Assembly: GCA_963920525.1 (NCBI GenBank)
Contig: OY986440.1
Coordinates: 21,145,651-21,209,650 of the forward strand
Direction: 5' to 3'
DNA from: Dichetophora obliterata
Taxonomy: Eukaryota; Arthropoda; Insecta; Diptera; Sciomyzidae
DNA length: 64,000 nt
Shown: positions 1 to 12,122 of the stretch, piece after piece
Layout of the letters: each line of letters starts with the position of its first letter
Numbering within the stretch: the first letter of the stretch is position 1
Translations under genes and position numbers: made by a program
Notes under the pieces: model-generated
The model's database searches: none
The model's input: the letters and a program-made list of their open reading frames with translations, nothing else
Told to the model about the DNA's origin: nothing

Positions 1-943
1 CATACCATTACCATACCATTACCATACCATTACCATACCATTACCATACCATTACCATACCATTACCATACCATTACCATACCATTACCATACCATTACC
101 ATACCATTACCATACCATTACCATACCATTACCATACCATTACCATACCATTACCATACCATTACCATACCATTACCATACCATTACCATACCATTACCA
201 TACCATTACCATACCATTACCATACCATTACCATACCATTACCATACCATTACCATACCATTACCATACCATTACCATACCATTACCATACCATTACCAT
301 ACCATTACCATACCATTACCATACCATTACCATACCATTACCATACCATTACCATACCATTACCATACCATTACCATACCATTACCATACCATTACCATA
401 CCATTACCATACCATTACCATACCATTACCATACCATTACCATACCATTACCATACCATTACCATACCATTACCATACCATTACCATACCATTACCATAC
501 CATTACCATACCATTACCATACCATTACCATACCATTACCATACCATTACCATACCATTACCATACCATTACCATACCATTACCATACCATTACCATACC
601 ATTACCATACCATTACCATACCATTACCATACCATTACCATACCATTACCATACCATTACCATACCATTACCATACCATTACCATACCATTACCATACCA
701 TTACCATACCATTACCATACCATTACCATACCATTACCATACCATTACCATACCATTACCATACTACCATACCATTACCATACCATTACCATACCATTAC
801 CATACCATTACCATACCATTACCATACCATTACCATACCATTACCATACCATTACCATACCATTACCATACCATTACCATACCATTACCATACCATTACC
901 ATACCATTACCATACCATTACCATACCATTACCATACCATTAC
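1..943. repeat. 11-bp satellite array, unit CATACCATTAC
   Basis: About 86 near-perfect tandem copies of an 11-base unit fill the left edge and continue beyond the window. I see one clear irregularity, a shortened unit near 764-768. The array ends abruptly at about 943 (CATTACGATATGG). It lies in what should be an intron of the Zasp-like gene, because coding exons follow on the plus strand. Confidence 0.97.
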
Positions 944-1157
944 GATATGGTATCGAATAGAAACCGGATTTCAGTAAATTTTTTCTGAATTTCAAATGGA
1001 GTTTCTGAATTTCAATTGATCTATTTTGAATTTCAAATGGAGTTTTTGAATTTCAATTGATCTATTTTTTGAATATGAAATAGAGTTCTGAATTTCAAAT
1101 AATCTTTTCTAAATTTTGAATTAAAATTTTTTAATTCAATTGATATTTTCTGAACTT

Positions 1158-2081
1158 CACGGAGAGAAAAAATCAAGCATTCTATGTTTGAATCAAGCAA
1201 ATAGGCTATCAATTTACACTAAAGCGTTTATTTTTTCAATTCTAGCATTATTTTGCTAGAATTGAGCAAATTTTAAACACATGATAGTAAGAAAAAATTT
1301 TTAATTCAAGAAACATTTGCTTAAGACTCTAGAATATGTTTTTACAGATTCAAGACTGAAATGTGCTTGAAGTGAGAAAAATTTCCTGAAAATACGAATA
1401 ATTGGCTTGATTTGAGTAATTTATTTTCTTTGATGTATTATTTTTATATTTCTAAAAAATAAATAATTTTTTAAAATAATTTTTGAGCTTAATGCCAAAT
1501 ACGTTAATGAAGCAGTAGATTGCAACAACAACAAGCTTTTTGCATAACAAACCACCTAGGAGACCAGACAGTCTGTTTCGTTGATCTTTACAGCAACTCT
1601 TCAGTAGTCTTCTGTGGTTTCTGCAGTTTATCCACTTTGATAAGCTAATTCGCACAACTTCTGTTTAATAAAAACAGAATTATTTGTGCATTTTTTTACC
1701 TTTCAATGGCATGTTTTTCTACTATTTTGCAAAGAGAAAAAGTTCGGAAAAGTGACTACTTCCTTGACTGCTTACACAAGTTTCTTAATACTGAAATATT
1801 TTTAATTTAGTTATTTTTTAATAACCAACTCTGCGTTTGCTTAAATTAAGAAAATATTTTCTTGATTTAAGTCTTGTTCCAGGTGCTAGAATCAAGTATT
1901 TTATTTTAGCTTCAAGTAATACTTTAATTTACTTAATTATAGAAATAAATGCTCATTATAAAATTTTTTTTCTTAACTTTAGTTTATAATGCTTGATTTG
2001 AGCAAATGAGGTTTAATTTAAAATTTTTGTTTAAATCAAGTAAAATATTTGCTTAATATAAGAATACTATTTCTCTCCGTA
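1158..2081. mobile_element. CACTA-like non-autonomous element
   Basis: The left end reads CACGGAGAGAAAA at 1158 and the right end is its near inverse, TTTCTCTCCGTA at about 2070-2081. Both subterminal regions carry repeated AAGCAAAT/CTTGATTTAAG-like motifs, as CACTA/EnSpm elements do. The same terminus occurs at 43625-45429 and at 60900. No ORF of interest is present. Bases 1500-1625 resemble parts of the MITE at 57625-58244 (AGACAGTCTGTTTCG, CTTCAGTAGTCTT), so an old fragment may be nested here. No clear target duplication is seen. Confidence 0.6.
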
Positions 2082-2379
2082 TGCACTTAAAGATGGTGTA
2101 GTTTTGTTTCTTTGTCTTGTAATGAGTTTCAAAAGTCCAATAATCACAATTTGCGTTAAAAAATGTCTAATGACTGTACATTAAAACATCTACACGAGTC
2201 TTATTGCATAAATTTTTAATTTTAATAACACGGTATTACAGTGTAAAATGTACGTTTAAAGTGACATGTTTGGTCTGTTTCCGTATTAACTTCAAGTAAT
2301 TGTAATAGAATAGAGAGTGACATTTTGCATGTTATGCTTCTCTCTCGAGCTTCAACAACTTGTAAAACAACGCTTTCAA

Positions 2380-2858
2380 GCAACTTCAAGCAGAGACTGT
2401 AAATAATAATTATTTTTAGATTTTTAAACCAAAAAAGCCTTATGAAGAAATTGTCGCACCGCCGTTTTGAAGGTACCGTTAGAATCCTCTCACATTGTAA
2501 AACTTGATTTTCTATTGATTTTTAAAATTTTAATTGTTAAAATTTTGAGCAAGAAATAATAATTATTTCTGCTTTTTATTTTTTTAAGGCAAAAATAAAA
2601 ATCGAAATTTGCGCGATATTTTTTAAGCACAAAATAACCAGTAATTTCGGATTTTTATTTGTTAAGGCAAAAATAAAAATCAAAACTTGCCCGATAATTT
2701 TTGGTCACAAAACTTACCAGTTATTTTATTTTTGCCTTAAAAAAAATAAAAAGCAGAAATAACTATATTTTGCTCAAAATATTAAAAGTCACAAGATAAT
2801 TATTATTTCTTGCTTTTCATTATAAAATGCATACTTAGTACGGTCTCTGACTTCAAGT
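2380..2858. mobile_element. MITE-like inverted and direct repeats
   Basis: The ends are inverted copies: CTTCAAGCAGAGACTGTA near 2383, and the inverse of GTACGGTCTCTGACTTCAAG near 2840. Inside are two direct copies of a ~72-base AT-rich unit (GGCAAAAATAAAAATC...) and an inverted copy. No coding capacity. Confidence 0.5.
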
Positions 2859-2984
2859 TACTCTTTAAAATAATAGCTCAACCATCTCAATCGGTAATAT
2901 AATAAGAAAAATATAGTTATTGAAAGTAGTTTACGAATCCATTGTCAAATTGAGGCGCCCAAGAAATCGTAATCTCCCCAGAAA

Positions 2985-3066
2985 ATGCATACCAATGACA
3001 AGCAAGACACGAGAAGCTTTAAATATAGTGCAGGAGATAGAGTCACTTCTCGTGTCTTTTTTGCCG
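2985..3066. repeat. Short hairpin repeat, related to 34705-34853
   Basis: GCATACCAATGACAAGCAAGACACGAGAAG-like sequence folds against TTCTCGTGTCTTTTTTG at 3046-3065. A diverged copy of the same motif forms a longer hairpin just beyond the Zasp polyadenylation signal at 34.7-34.85 kb. Short dispersed foldback repeat. Confidence 0.45.
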
Positions 3067-4475
3067 CTAGTGAGCTTTTTTATGAAACAAAACAAAGCGG
3101 TGCACTTATAAACCCTGATACATGTTAAATATTTGTTTGTTTCTTCTATCAGAATCATTGATAGAAGTCAGTAATTTTTTATGTGCTATAATGTGCCATA
3201 TTAGAAGTAAGCTAAATTACTTCCACCATTTTGGTTTTTGAATTTTTCCACTAGAAAAGCTAAATTTTGCCTTTTCTCTCTGCTGAGTTGAGAACTTTTT
3301 GAACTGCGTTAAAGACAGTGCGTTTGTAATTTAGATTTGAATTTTCAAATAGAGACCGAAATATTGACCGTTTGAATATTTATTGACTCGTAAGGAGTTT
3401 TCTTAAGACAAATTTATATTGTAATTTTAGTATTATGAAAAATGAAGTTTGTTAGGTTTTTTGTAATTTTTTTTAAGATTATTTAAACGTTAACGATATT
3501 TATATATGCAAAATCTACTAAATTTTTTTTAACATCTATGTCTCTCTCTTTCTCTCTTTATTTTCTATACATTAAATGAAAAAACATGCAATCGGTGAAT
3601 AAAAAAAAATTTGACAAATTGAAATCATTCATTAGGAATCTTCAAATGTATCTAAAAGAATAGATTTGCAGAAAATTTTCACACCAGCCACAGATGCTGA
3701 GGAAATTTTGCCGAAAAATCGTAAGTAGCAAAATGGATGTGCGTTACGTGTTAGGACTGACCGTTTAACGTGACGTTAAAAAAAATTGCAGTGGTGTTTT
3801 TTCTTCTTTTTTTTTAAATATTGCTACAATACATAGAGGTGGTTTTCTGAACTTTGGCAAAACTGCGTTGCGGCGACGCTTGTGCTTTAAGCTTGCTTCT
3901 AAGTTATTTTATAAAAGTCGTTATAAAATTATAATGTTATGAGTTTGTGTTGTTTTTACTGTTTCAAGCCCTTTTGTATGCAATGTTTTTCTTAGTTTTT
4001 TAAAACTGGCTTCTAACTTAGTTGCATTTTTAGACTGCTTTATTATTTTATTGTAATTTAATACTTCTTTACTAAACACATTTACACATTGTGCTCATGT
4101 CATATACTATCATTTACATTGAAAGTAAAATCGACCATGTAAAATGTAGAATTTTCAATTGAAACATTGACTCTTGTTAATAAGCAAGCGTCAACCGCAA
4201 AGCAGTTACCAAAAGTATTTGCTGCAAACTTAAAAGATTTGCAGAACTACCTTAGATTTGTTCAATTGGTGACATAAAAAAATAAAAAAAATAAGCAGAG
4301 TTAAAAATTAAACGCAGACAATTTATATACCAACAACATAACGCAAAAAGACCACTAAGACTTTTGACGTGCGCTGCAAACATATATTTTAAAAACAATA
4401 TAACACTACAAATATTTTGGCATTTCAACAATAATTAAATTTTGCGGATTTAAGGAAAACTATATGCTTCATCAG
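3067..4475. other. Intronic AT-rich stretch, nothing recognised
   Basis: I see no coding-like ORF, RNA gene or clear repeat boundary here. It precedes the first recognisable Zasp exon and is presumably intron. Confidence 0.5.
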
Positions 4476-4643
4476 CATTTTATTCACCGTCGCTCCACCC
4501 CACTGTGGAGGACCAAGTTGAGCTTGCACGCAGGATATCGCACTCTTTAAGCGATATCAGCAACCATCAATCGAAGGGTCAGTCCATGTATGTGAATCGC
4601 AAGAAGCGTTCGGTCAAATGGGTGCACGAAGGTGCTGGCAAAG
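4476..4643 (+). CDS. Zasp66: Zasp-family Z-disc protein, internal exon (EDQVELARRIS segment)
   Basis: The exon encodes about 56 residues, including EDQVELARRISHSLSDISN and GQSMYVNRKKRSVKWVHEG, a segment I associate with the Zasp/PDLIM family. These proteins link alpha-actinin, titin-like proteins and integrin complexes at muscle Z-discs. The exon opens after an AG (4474-4475) and closes at AAAG|GTATGA. Both boundaries are phase 1, which matches the next exon exactly. PDZ-coding exons are not in the window and must lie to the left. Assignment to Zasp66 rather than Zasp52 rests on the absence of LIM exons at the 3' end and is inference; Zasp67 is the alternative. Confidence 0.75.
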
Positions 4644-4837
4644 GTATGATGAACAAAACAACACTATGAATAAAAGCAAAGCACAAAAAAAGTTAATAAC
4701 CATCTTATTACATACAATGCAACAAGCTTTTACTTATTATACATTAAACATGTACATTTATACATACATACATGCATAAAAAAAAGTGAAACAAACACGT
4801 GTATACAAACATGACAACCAGCGATCAAATCCTTCAG

Positions 4838-5002
4838 ACAAATACACAAACTGTTTACAATACTCCTTTACAATCGGACAGCAAAAAAGAACCTATTCAT
4901 GGACCCCTTTTATATTGTTCAAGACTTGAAAGCAATTTTTTAGTACAAAAAATTGCCGGTGCAGAGCAAGTGTTCTCTTTCCACTTCATCACCAAAATGC
5001 AG
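4838..5002 (+). other. Coding-like ORF segment with a good splice donor
   Basis: A 107-codon open frame (4799-5122) contains YNTPLQS, faintly like the YNTP core of Zasp ZM motifs. It holds a consensus donor ATGCAG|GTAAAC at 5002 and a possible acceptor CCTTCAG at 4837. The implied exon would be phase 0 at both ends, whereas the neighbouring Zasp exons need phase 1. It is therefore not a simple extra exon and may be chance. Confidence 0.2.
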
Positions 5003-5122
5003 GTAAACTCACCACGATTTGCCTACAAACTCAAACAATTGCTTTCAAGTAATGATATAAAAAGGCTTATGGATGTCAACCCATTTTATACATTCTGTAC
5101 TAACATTAAAGTTTTTTTTTAA

Positions 5123-6972
5123 TCTAAAAATATCCTATACACCATCAAAATAGTTCCCAACAGCTTCAGTCTTAAGTTGTTATACAAATGTAATAAATAA
5201 GGTGACCGCCTTTCTTTCGTAAAATTAAGATACTTTCTATATATGTATGTACAATTCCTACCCACTTCCAATTACACCATTTCCAAGTGCAATTCAGAAA
5301 AAAAATGCAATTGAAAGGCAATCATTTAATTTCGAAGTCATTGAAATTAAAAAATTTCATTTGATATTGCGTAATTCAATTTGTAGTTAAAAAAAACAAA
5401 ATTAGTATTTAGAAGTTCTATTTAAAATCCATTAATTCTGTTTAAAATTAAAACAAAAAAATTAATTAAAGTACAGAAAAGCAGAAACGCTGTATTTAAA
5501 TTTAGAAATTCCATTAAAACTTTTAATTCCGAAAACATCAAACGCTACCAAGAAACAAACTATCGATTGAAATTAAGAAAATATTAATTCAAAGTAACAA
5601 AAGTCGTTTAAATTAAAAAAATACTTCCATAACTGGTTAGTATTTAAAGTTGAGCGGAACTAGCACAAATTGCGTTCCCAGGGCTTCACGGTGAAGCTAC
5701 ACTGTAGAGTATGCATTTGTGTTTCTGTAACGCTAAATTTTCATATCTATAAGCCGTAATAAATTTTACAAAGTTGGTATATATTCACAAGCGAAATCAG
5801 CGCACCAAGCTTAGTCAAAAATGATGCTATTATTGATGGAAAATTCCAAAATGATATATATTGTGCCCCTGAGTTATTCAAGTAATTTGTAGTGATTAAA
5901 CTGGATAATGTTGGGGAAAAAAATTTTCCCCATACAAATAAGGTCCACTCTAATGAGCATGCAGATAAAAAAAAACCCTACTAAAAGTTATTTATCTTCA
6001 TTAGTCTGAAATTTTTATAGAATAATTTTGAAATATTCTACTTTTAGAAAAGTTCTAACTGGTTGTGCCCCTTAACTTGGCAATTTTACTCTTTGAGGTT
6101 TGCCATTGTCTGCAGAGGATGGCGGTCGAACAGACATACTATTATTCCAATTGAAAAAACATTCTCTCTGAAGTGGGGTTCGAACCGCGCTTCTTTTGCT
6201 TACAGATCACACATTCTAACAATGTTTATCATTGTTACATTTTAACAATCACACATTTTAACAATTACAATGTTTAGACAAAAGTAATTGTGAAGCACAA
6301 AGGGTTGAAGAGGGAGGCTTCGGTACCCTATTTCTTTTTAATGCAAAGGGGGAAAATTGTTTTAAATTAATTGGCTAGCAAAAAATATTAATTTTCCTCT
6401 TCACTTAATCATTGGATTTTTTTGATTAATTTTTTTTTTGTGTATGGAACACTCTTCGTCGAAACGGCCAACAAAACGATCGGCCGACGCCTATCGTGCG
6501 GATGTGAATATTTTTAGTTCCCAAATGGCAATTTAACATAAAAAAATTAATTTAAAATTTAACATAATCGTCTAATTAACGATTTTAAATAATTTGTTAA
6601 GGACTTTTAATTAAAAACACCGCAAACTAACGCTGCTTTCGTTCAGTCTTGAGTTATTCTATGTAAATACTATCTACTGGTGTTAGACTACACAAAGATT
6701 ACACAACAGTCAAGGTTCAAGGTCACCGAAAGGTCATAATGAATAAAAACTAGAACTTTTTGAAAAATCATTCTGAGAATACGTCATCATAAATTTTCGA
6801 TTTTTAAAACTCAGAGTAGTTACTTGAACATACTATGAGTACTATATGCCAACAATATTTCATTTTTGGTTCTTCGGGTTTTTCAATGACATGACTGTTT
6901 TTATGTAAAATTCATGATTACACTGTGCGCTTGTATGTACCCTTTTTCCCTGTATTTGATAACTTCATCGTT
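5123..6972. other. Intronic region, AT-rich, with a tRNA-like box B
   Basis: No gene is recognised. The 5.3-5.6 kb stretch is rich in TTGAAATT/AATTCAATT words. On the minus strand near 6170-6195 a GGTTCGAACCCC box-B-like sequence follows AATGTGTGATCTG, which may be a decayed tRNA-derived SINE. I could not find matching stems. Confidence 0.3.
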
Positions 6973-7257
6973 CTTTAGCAAAGTTGTTCCTATTATTTTG
7001 ACCAACAACTTTGCTGAACAAATAAATATGAAACAGCTTTTGAAATTGTCGTAAAAACTTTTACAAGCCACATACATACTATGTCTGGCCTGCTTTCAAT
7101 CCTTACAAGCAATTAATGCTACTCATACGCCAAAGGATATAATTTTTTTCCGTTGCAACATATGCTGACTTTAATTTAGACTTTTTGTAAGACCCACTCG
7201 GTCTATCAGTTCAGCAAAGCTGTTGGTCAGAATAATAGAAACTATTTTGCTGAAGAT
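6973..7257. repeat. Imperfect inverted repeat, ~45-base arms
   Basis: TTAGCAAAGTTGTTCCTATT... (6975-7018) pairs with CAGTTCAGCAAAGCTGTTGG... (7209-7257, inverse orientation). It ends next to the LTR element's left end at 7264. Likely a small MITE or foldback remnant. Confidence 0.45.
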
Positions 7258-7600
7258 TTTGTTTGTAACGACTTCCTGTTTCCCAGGATCTATAGCTGGG
7301 ATAGATCAGCCTGTGTCCAGGGTCGCACAATTATTTATTTAGATAGAGACACTGATTTTAGGCTTATTTAATTCTATTCTTTATTTTCTTTCTTAAACGT
7401 TATAAAAATATTGAAATATTAATTTATATATTACATATATAATTATTTATATCACCGTATCCTTGGATTTTACTCCTTGCTTGTAAAATTACTTGTAGCT
7501 GCGTATCCTACGGTTACTTCAGAACACAGTGACGGGTGACGTACTCATATAGTCAGTAAACTTATAATGTTGCTATCTATGGTTTCTTAGAGGGTACCTA

Positions 7601-7790
7601 ATAGACCAAGGAGTCTTCTTTATCAGCCCAGTAGAGGCTAGAAAACTGATAAACAAGCGAAAACTAAACTAAAAATAAAAATAAATTAAAGATCCAGGTA
7701 TGTTTGTGTAAGACCAAGGAGTCTTCTTTATCAGCCCAGTAGAGACTAGAAAACTGATAAACAAGCGAAAACTAAAAATCAATATAACAA
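7601..7790. repeat. ~108-bp tandem duplication inside the LTR
   Basis: AGACCAAGGAGTCTTCTTTA and the following ~70 bases occur at about 7603 and again at about 7711. The duplication sits within the complete 3' LTR. Confidence 0.85.
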
Positions 7791-7868
7791 TAATCTAACT
7801 TTCGAAGCAAGCTATGATAATTTGTTTTTTTTCTTACCTTCCTGCACGTCACTGTGTTTTATATTCCT

Positions 7869-8110
7869 CTGCAACGAATTGCTGCTTCTGGTTCTGCTGC
7901 GGGCTCTGTCGATGTCTCTGCTGCGATCTCTGATTGCGTCTCTGTCGTTGTTTCTGCTGCGAGCTCTGCCTGCGTCTCTGTCGGTGTTTCTGCTGCGAGC
8001 TCTGCTTGCGTCTCTGTACTAGCTCTGCCACTAGTTCTGCCAGCGTCTCTGTTACTAGTTCTGCCTGCGTCTCTGTTATGGCTCTTGACGTCGCGGTTAG
8101 TACCTCTGTC
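7869..8110. repeat. GC-richer minisatellite in the LTR
   Basis: Variants of TCTGCTGCGAGCTCTGCCTG and CGTCTCTGTTACTAGTTCTG repeat irregularly (about 20-30 bp units). They create repetitive open frames on both strands (for example TETQAELAAET on the minus strand). This is repeat structure within the LTR rather than a supported gene. Confidence 0.75.
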
Positions 8111-8656
8111 GACTTTTCCTGTGACTGTAACGTGATGGCTTTTAGCACTCAACTTTAGGTGTTCACTTCTCTGCAGGTCTTTAGCAACTGTCGTTTCATG
8201 CTTGTACCTTCCTTTTATACTATCATGTCCAACCAACGCTTATTTTGTCGTTGTCATGGCGATCAGCGTATGGCCTACGTGACTATGTGTTAGTTGTTGT
8301 TGCTTGTTTACTCTACTTGTTCAATCGTTCGATTGTTCCGTTATTGTATTAAGCACGTACAGGGTGGTTGGATTTCATCAATGAAACCAAAGAAAATTAA
8401 AATTTAAAATATTAAAATTGAATTATTAATAGTTGTGTATAAATATCTGAGTTAAAATCAAACTATGTTATTTTGTTGTATGTACGCTCAATTTTGTAAG
8501 GGACAAAATTTGTCGTTACATTTCCCTTTTTTTCCCCCCGAAAGATGAAAAATGCAGACCCCACCACTTCGATTTATGTTTATGCGAAAGGCCTGACCAT
8601 CGAGTATCTGTCGAAATGGCATCGAAGTGTCTGGTATCCGATTTTGCTTTCTTAAT

Positions 8657-9623
8657 TCAATTTCCTGGAGTAGTTGTTCCGGCCAGCTTCCTTCTGGCTC
8701 GGTATTTTTTCTTTCCAGTGCCGCTCGCTCCTAGCGATAGATGATAATCTTCCTCGTAATTTTCACCACCTTCCGTAAGGGTGCCTCGGTTGACCTTAGA
8801 ACCGTCATTGAATAAACTATTATCACCGGTCTTTAGCAAGATTGTGGCTTGTCGGATGATAGCCAATTGCTTGCAGGGCAGTGTATCAGCGACCGCGTTT
8901 GATTTGCCTTTCCTGTGTTTTTTCCTTTTTCTATTGGTTACTATTGGGTGACTGCAATAACTGGTTGATGAATCGTTGCATTCTTTCGCCTGGAATTCCT
9001 TTACTTCTTTATTTGTTTTTATTTGCGTTATTGGGTTTTTAGGACAGTAGCGTGGCTTGCGATCTACGTCACCTGTCTCTATATTTTTATGTTTGTTTAT
9101 ATTAGTATTTATTTCCTGTTGAGATACTTCCTGAGTCTCTCGTCGACCTGAATCGCTATGACATAGTTTTTTCGTTTGTCCTCCGCAACTAAAAAATGCA
9201 CCAGTCCTGAGTAGGAAATCCATGCCGAGCAACAAATCATCAGTAGCATCCGGAAGGACAAGCAGACAGATTTTACATGTTTGCGGAGCCTAATTTTATC
9301 TCAACTAGAAACGACTCGATTACAGTTCTAACTGTTCCATCAGCCATTCGAACATCAGTACTGATGTCCTGCCTGTTTTCGTGTGTTCGTAATTCATGGG
9401 CGAGTTTTTGGCTCGCAAAGCTTCGGGTTGCTCCTGTATCAACGGCTGCTTCTATTTGATGTCCTTCTACTTCCACATTCGCAAAAATTCGCGTATGATC
9501 ATATTTTAAAATATTTAACTGCTTCGAGGGTCCTGATGACTGGGCCCTGCCTCTCCTCGCCTTTGAGCAGTGCCCCAAGCTATTGCTTCGTGTTTGTTGT
9601 TGCCTACAGCATTCAGTTGTGGT
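8657..9623 (-). pseudogene. LTR retrotransposon aspartic protease region (degenerate)
   Basis: Read on the minus strand from 9623, a conserved protease active site AAVDTGATRSF is followed by a flap-like stretch and then LLLGMDFLLRTG, the second conserved pepsin-fold motif. A stop or frame break near 9270 separates the two. Upstream, CCRQQQTRSNSLGHC is a degenerate nucleocapsid-type knuckle. The tail after the protease is low-complexity. This is a remnant of the pol precursor of the surrounding LTR element. Downstream reverse transcriptase is missing, because the 3' LTR begins at 8520. Confidence 0.7.
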
Positions 9624-10704
9624 CATTGGCGTCGGAAGCGGGATGGGAAAGGGGGGCAGTTGCCTCCACTTTTTTAGCTAGATTTACAATTTAAAAAGAA
9701 AACTTAAAAAGTTATTAAAAATGTCAGTTTTTTTTACAACGATAATATTTTTGTATTAGATATTTTCCTCTTCTTTCTCTCTTCTTCATAAGCATGCTTG
9801 CGGATAACCATTTTCTTTCTCTGTGTTTGCAAAAAGATAGAACAAAATGTAGAGTTTCTACTGCAAACCCACCACTTCAGTTTAAAAGCACCCTTAAGTA
9901 TGAAGCTTAATACTGTAATATTGTAATCGAAGCCTTCAACGGAAAAGTGCCTTCTGAACAAAATCTAAAAACAAAACTAGATCTTTATGCAGATGACTTT
10001 GATGTGAGCGACCTCCACGCGAAACTTAAATTGCTGAAGCAATTGCCTGGTCAAACACCTTCAAATTATAGTGGCATTGTATCCCAATTTGCAAAAAATT
10101 CGGATACTTTAAAAAAAAATATTAAATTAAGTTGAAAAACTTATTGCTTTGCTTTTGACTGTTCCTGCATCAGTAGCTTCATCTGAGCGTTTTTTAGTGC
10201 ACTAAGACGACTTAAAACGTATCTTCGAGCAACTATGACACAGAAACGACTCACTCATGCGGCACTTATACACATTCACAAAGATAAAACCGAAGAATTG
10301 AATTCGATGGAGGTGGTGAAAGAGTTTGTTTCTCGCAAGGACAGAAAGAAACATTTTGGAATAATTTAAATTGATATTACTTTTTGTACCTTATTGCATT
10401 TAAACCATGTAAAGATATACCTAGTCTTGCTTTATAAAAGCAACCATTATTTCTTATATTTTCATATTACCATATGAAAGATCCTTTAAAGAATGATGTC
10501 TAATATTGAAATTGGAAGAACTTTTAAAAAGAATGAAATTTTAATATTTTTTATATATTTTTATATTTTTTTATAAAAAATTTGTGTATTCACATTCATG
10601 TTTCTTTGAAGAAATTTTGGTGAACTTTTTTTGCACCACCATTTGTACTGCCCCTCCCATTTGTACTGCCCCCCCCCAGATGAAATTCGATTCCGACGCG
10701 CGTG
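9624..10704 (+). mobile_element. hAT transposon fragment nested in the LTR element
   Basis: Termini CATTGGCGTCGGAA (9624) and the inverse of CACGCGCGTCGGAA (10704) are flanked by a perfect 8-bp duplication GTTGTGGT (9616-9623 and 10705-10712), diagnostic of hAT. It splits the host element's zinc-knuckle/protease reading frame. It is internally deleted and retains only the C-terminal end of the transposase. Confidence 0.88.
9947..10367 (+). pseudogene. hAT transposase C-terminal dimerisation region (fragment)
   Basis: Two overlapping frames encode a segment ending in LTVPASVASSERFFS, LRRLKTYLRATMTQKRL and THAALIHIHKD. This is the hallmark of the hAT C-terminal dimerisation domain of ZMYM1-like transposases. 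A frame break or stop near 10135 separates the upstream ~60 residues. The BED finger and catalytic core are absent, so it cannot be active. Confidence 0.8.
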
Positions 10705-10833
10705 GTTGTGGTTTAACCTCTATAACCGCAGACCCAACAAAAGTATACTTTTGCATTCCTACACCCTCGCCAAAAGTGACCACTTTGTCCACATCTTCGA
10801 CAAGCAGTTCGTGGGTCAATTGGGTCCATCGTA
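10684..10833 (-). pseudogene. Gag zinc-knuckle remnant of the LTR element
   Basis: On the minus strand, one frame reads CRRCGQSGHFWRGC, a CCHC knuckle (C-x2-C-x4-H-x4-C), followed by FCWVC. It lies just inside the truncated 5' LTR. The coding region is interrupted by the hAT at 9624-10704 and resumes at the protease side. Confidence 0.65.
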
Positions 10834-11066
10834 GGCTGGGTGACCATCCAGTTTCTTCTCGTTCAATCGTTCGATTGTTTCGTTATTGTATTAAGCACGT
10901 ACAGGGTGGTTGGCTTTCATCAATGAAACCAAAGAAAATTAAAATTTAAAATATTAAAATTGAATTATTAATAGTTGTGTATAAATATCTAAGTTAAAAT
11001 CAAACTATGTTATTTTGTTGTATGTACGCTCAATTTTGTAAGGGACAAAATTGGTCGTTACATGTT

Positions 11067-11800
11067 GTCGATCGATCTTTTTGTTGACCGTTTTGATAAA
11101 GAATGTACCATATACATAATGGTATGTTTTATTCAGAGGTATCTTACTTTTATTTCTTAATATTTACCTTAAATGTACTAAGTTAATTAGATATAGAAAG
11201 ACTTCATAAAAAAGAGGTGAGGAAGGAAGGTTAATATTATGTATTTTTATCGTTCGTTTATGTTGGTGAAATCAATGCTGAAAATTTATTATAAACGAAT
11301 CCGGGAAGATCATTCTGGTGGATGATTAGGAGATGGCAGAATAAACACAATATCTATTTGTAAAGAAATGCCACGGACATTTCTTTGTCGAAGCCTCCCA
11401 TCTAAATTTGACAAATACTGCCTTGTCTATTAATTTCACAATTTGTGAAATTTCGAATGTTTCTACTGTTTATTTAACAAACCTTTAAAAACTGTATTTA
11501 CAGCAATATAGAGTTCTTAAGGACCTGCACAAAAGAAACAAAAAGTTTATTATTATATTAAACGAGTTTCACATAAAAAAGCAATAAGCAAATATTACAG
11601 TAACATGTTGGAAAAATACAAAATCACGACTCAAAGGCATTTGCCGAGTTGCACTGAGAAATTTTTTGACAATTGCGCGCACCAACAAGTGTGAAGAGAA
11701 ATGTCAAAAACTGTCATTGTCAAAGCCTTCCTCGTGTCGATCGATGCCTTTCCCTTCTACTCGAGAAACATAGCTTATAACCCTCTTAAGTTCGTATTAT
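11067..11800. other. Intronic stretch, nothing recognised
   Basis: AT-rich, no coding-like ORF or clear repeat. It lies between the LTR element and the CA repeat. Confidence 0.5.
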
Positions 11801-12076
<276 letters not shown>

Positions 12077-12122
12077 TTCCACCGAATCTTTGATTGTTGT
12101 CTGGTTTGATCTCATCAAATAG

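Larger units (their letters stand above)
7264..11062 (-). mobile_element. LTR retrotransposon, minus orientation, 5' LTR truncated, hAT nested
   Basis: The complete 3' LTR runs 7264-8520 and begins and ends with short inverted termini (TGTAACGAC/GTCGTTACA). A polypurine tract (GGGGGGAAAAAAAGGGAAA on the minus strand) abuts it at 8521. About 199 bp identical in layout recur at 10864-11062 as the surviving outer part of the 5' LTR. A 4-bp duplication TGTT flanks the whole (7260-7263, 11063-11066). Internal remnants on the minus strand are a CCHC zinc knuckle and an aspartic protease. Reverse transcriptase and integrase are absent. The family (gypsy- or BEL-like) is undetermined. Confidence 0.85.

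Noticed and set aside
1..943. CRISPR-like regular repeats
   Set aside because: The 11-bp units are contiguous with no spacers, and the genome is eukaryotic; this is a satellite.
7822..8236. Overlapping repetitive ORFs on both strands
   Set aside because: They come from a minisatellite inside an LTR; frames are open on both strands because of unit length and composition.
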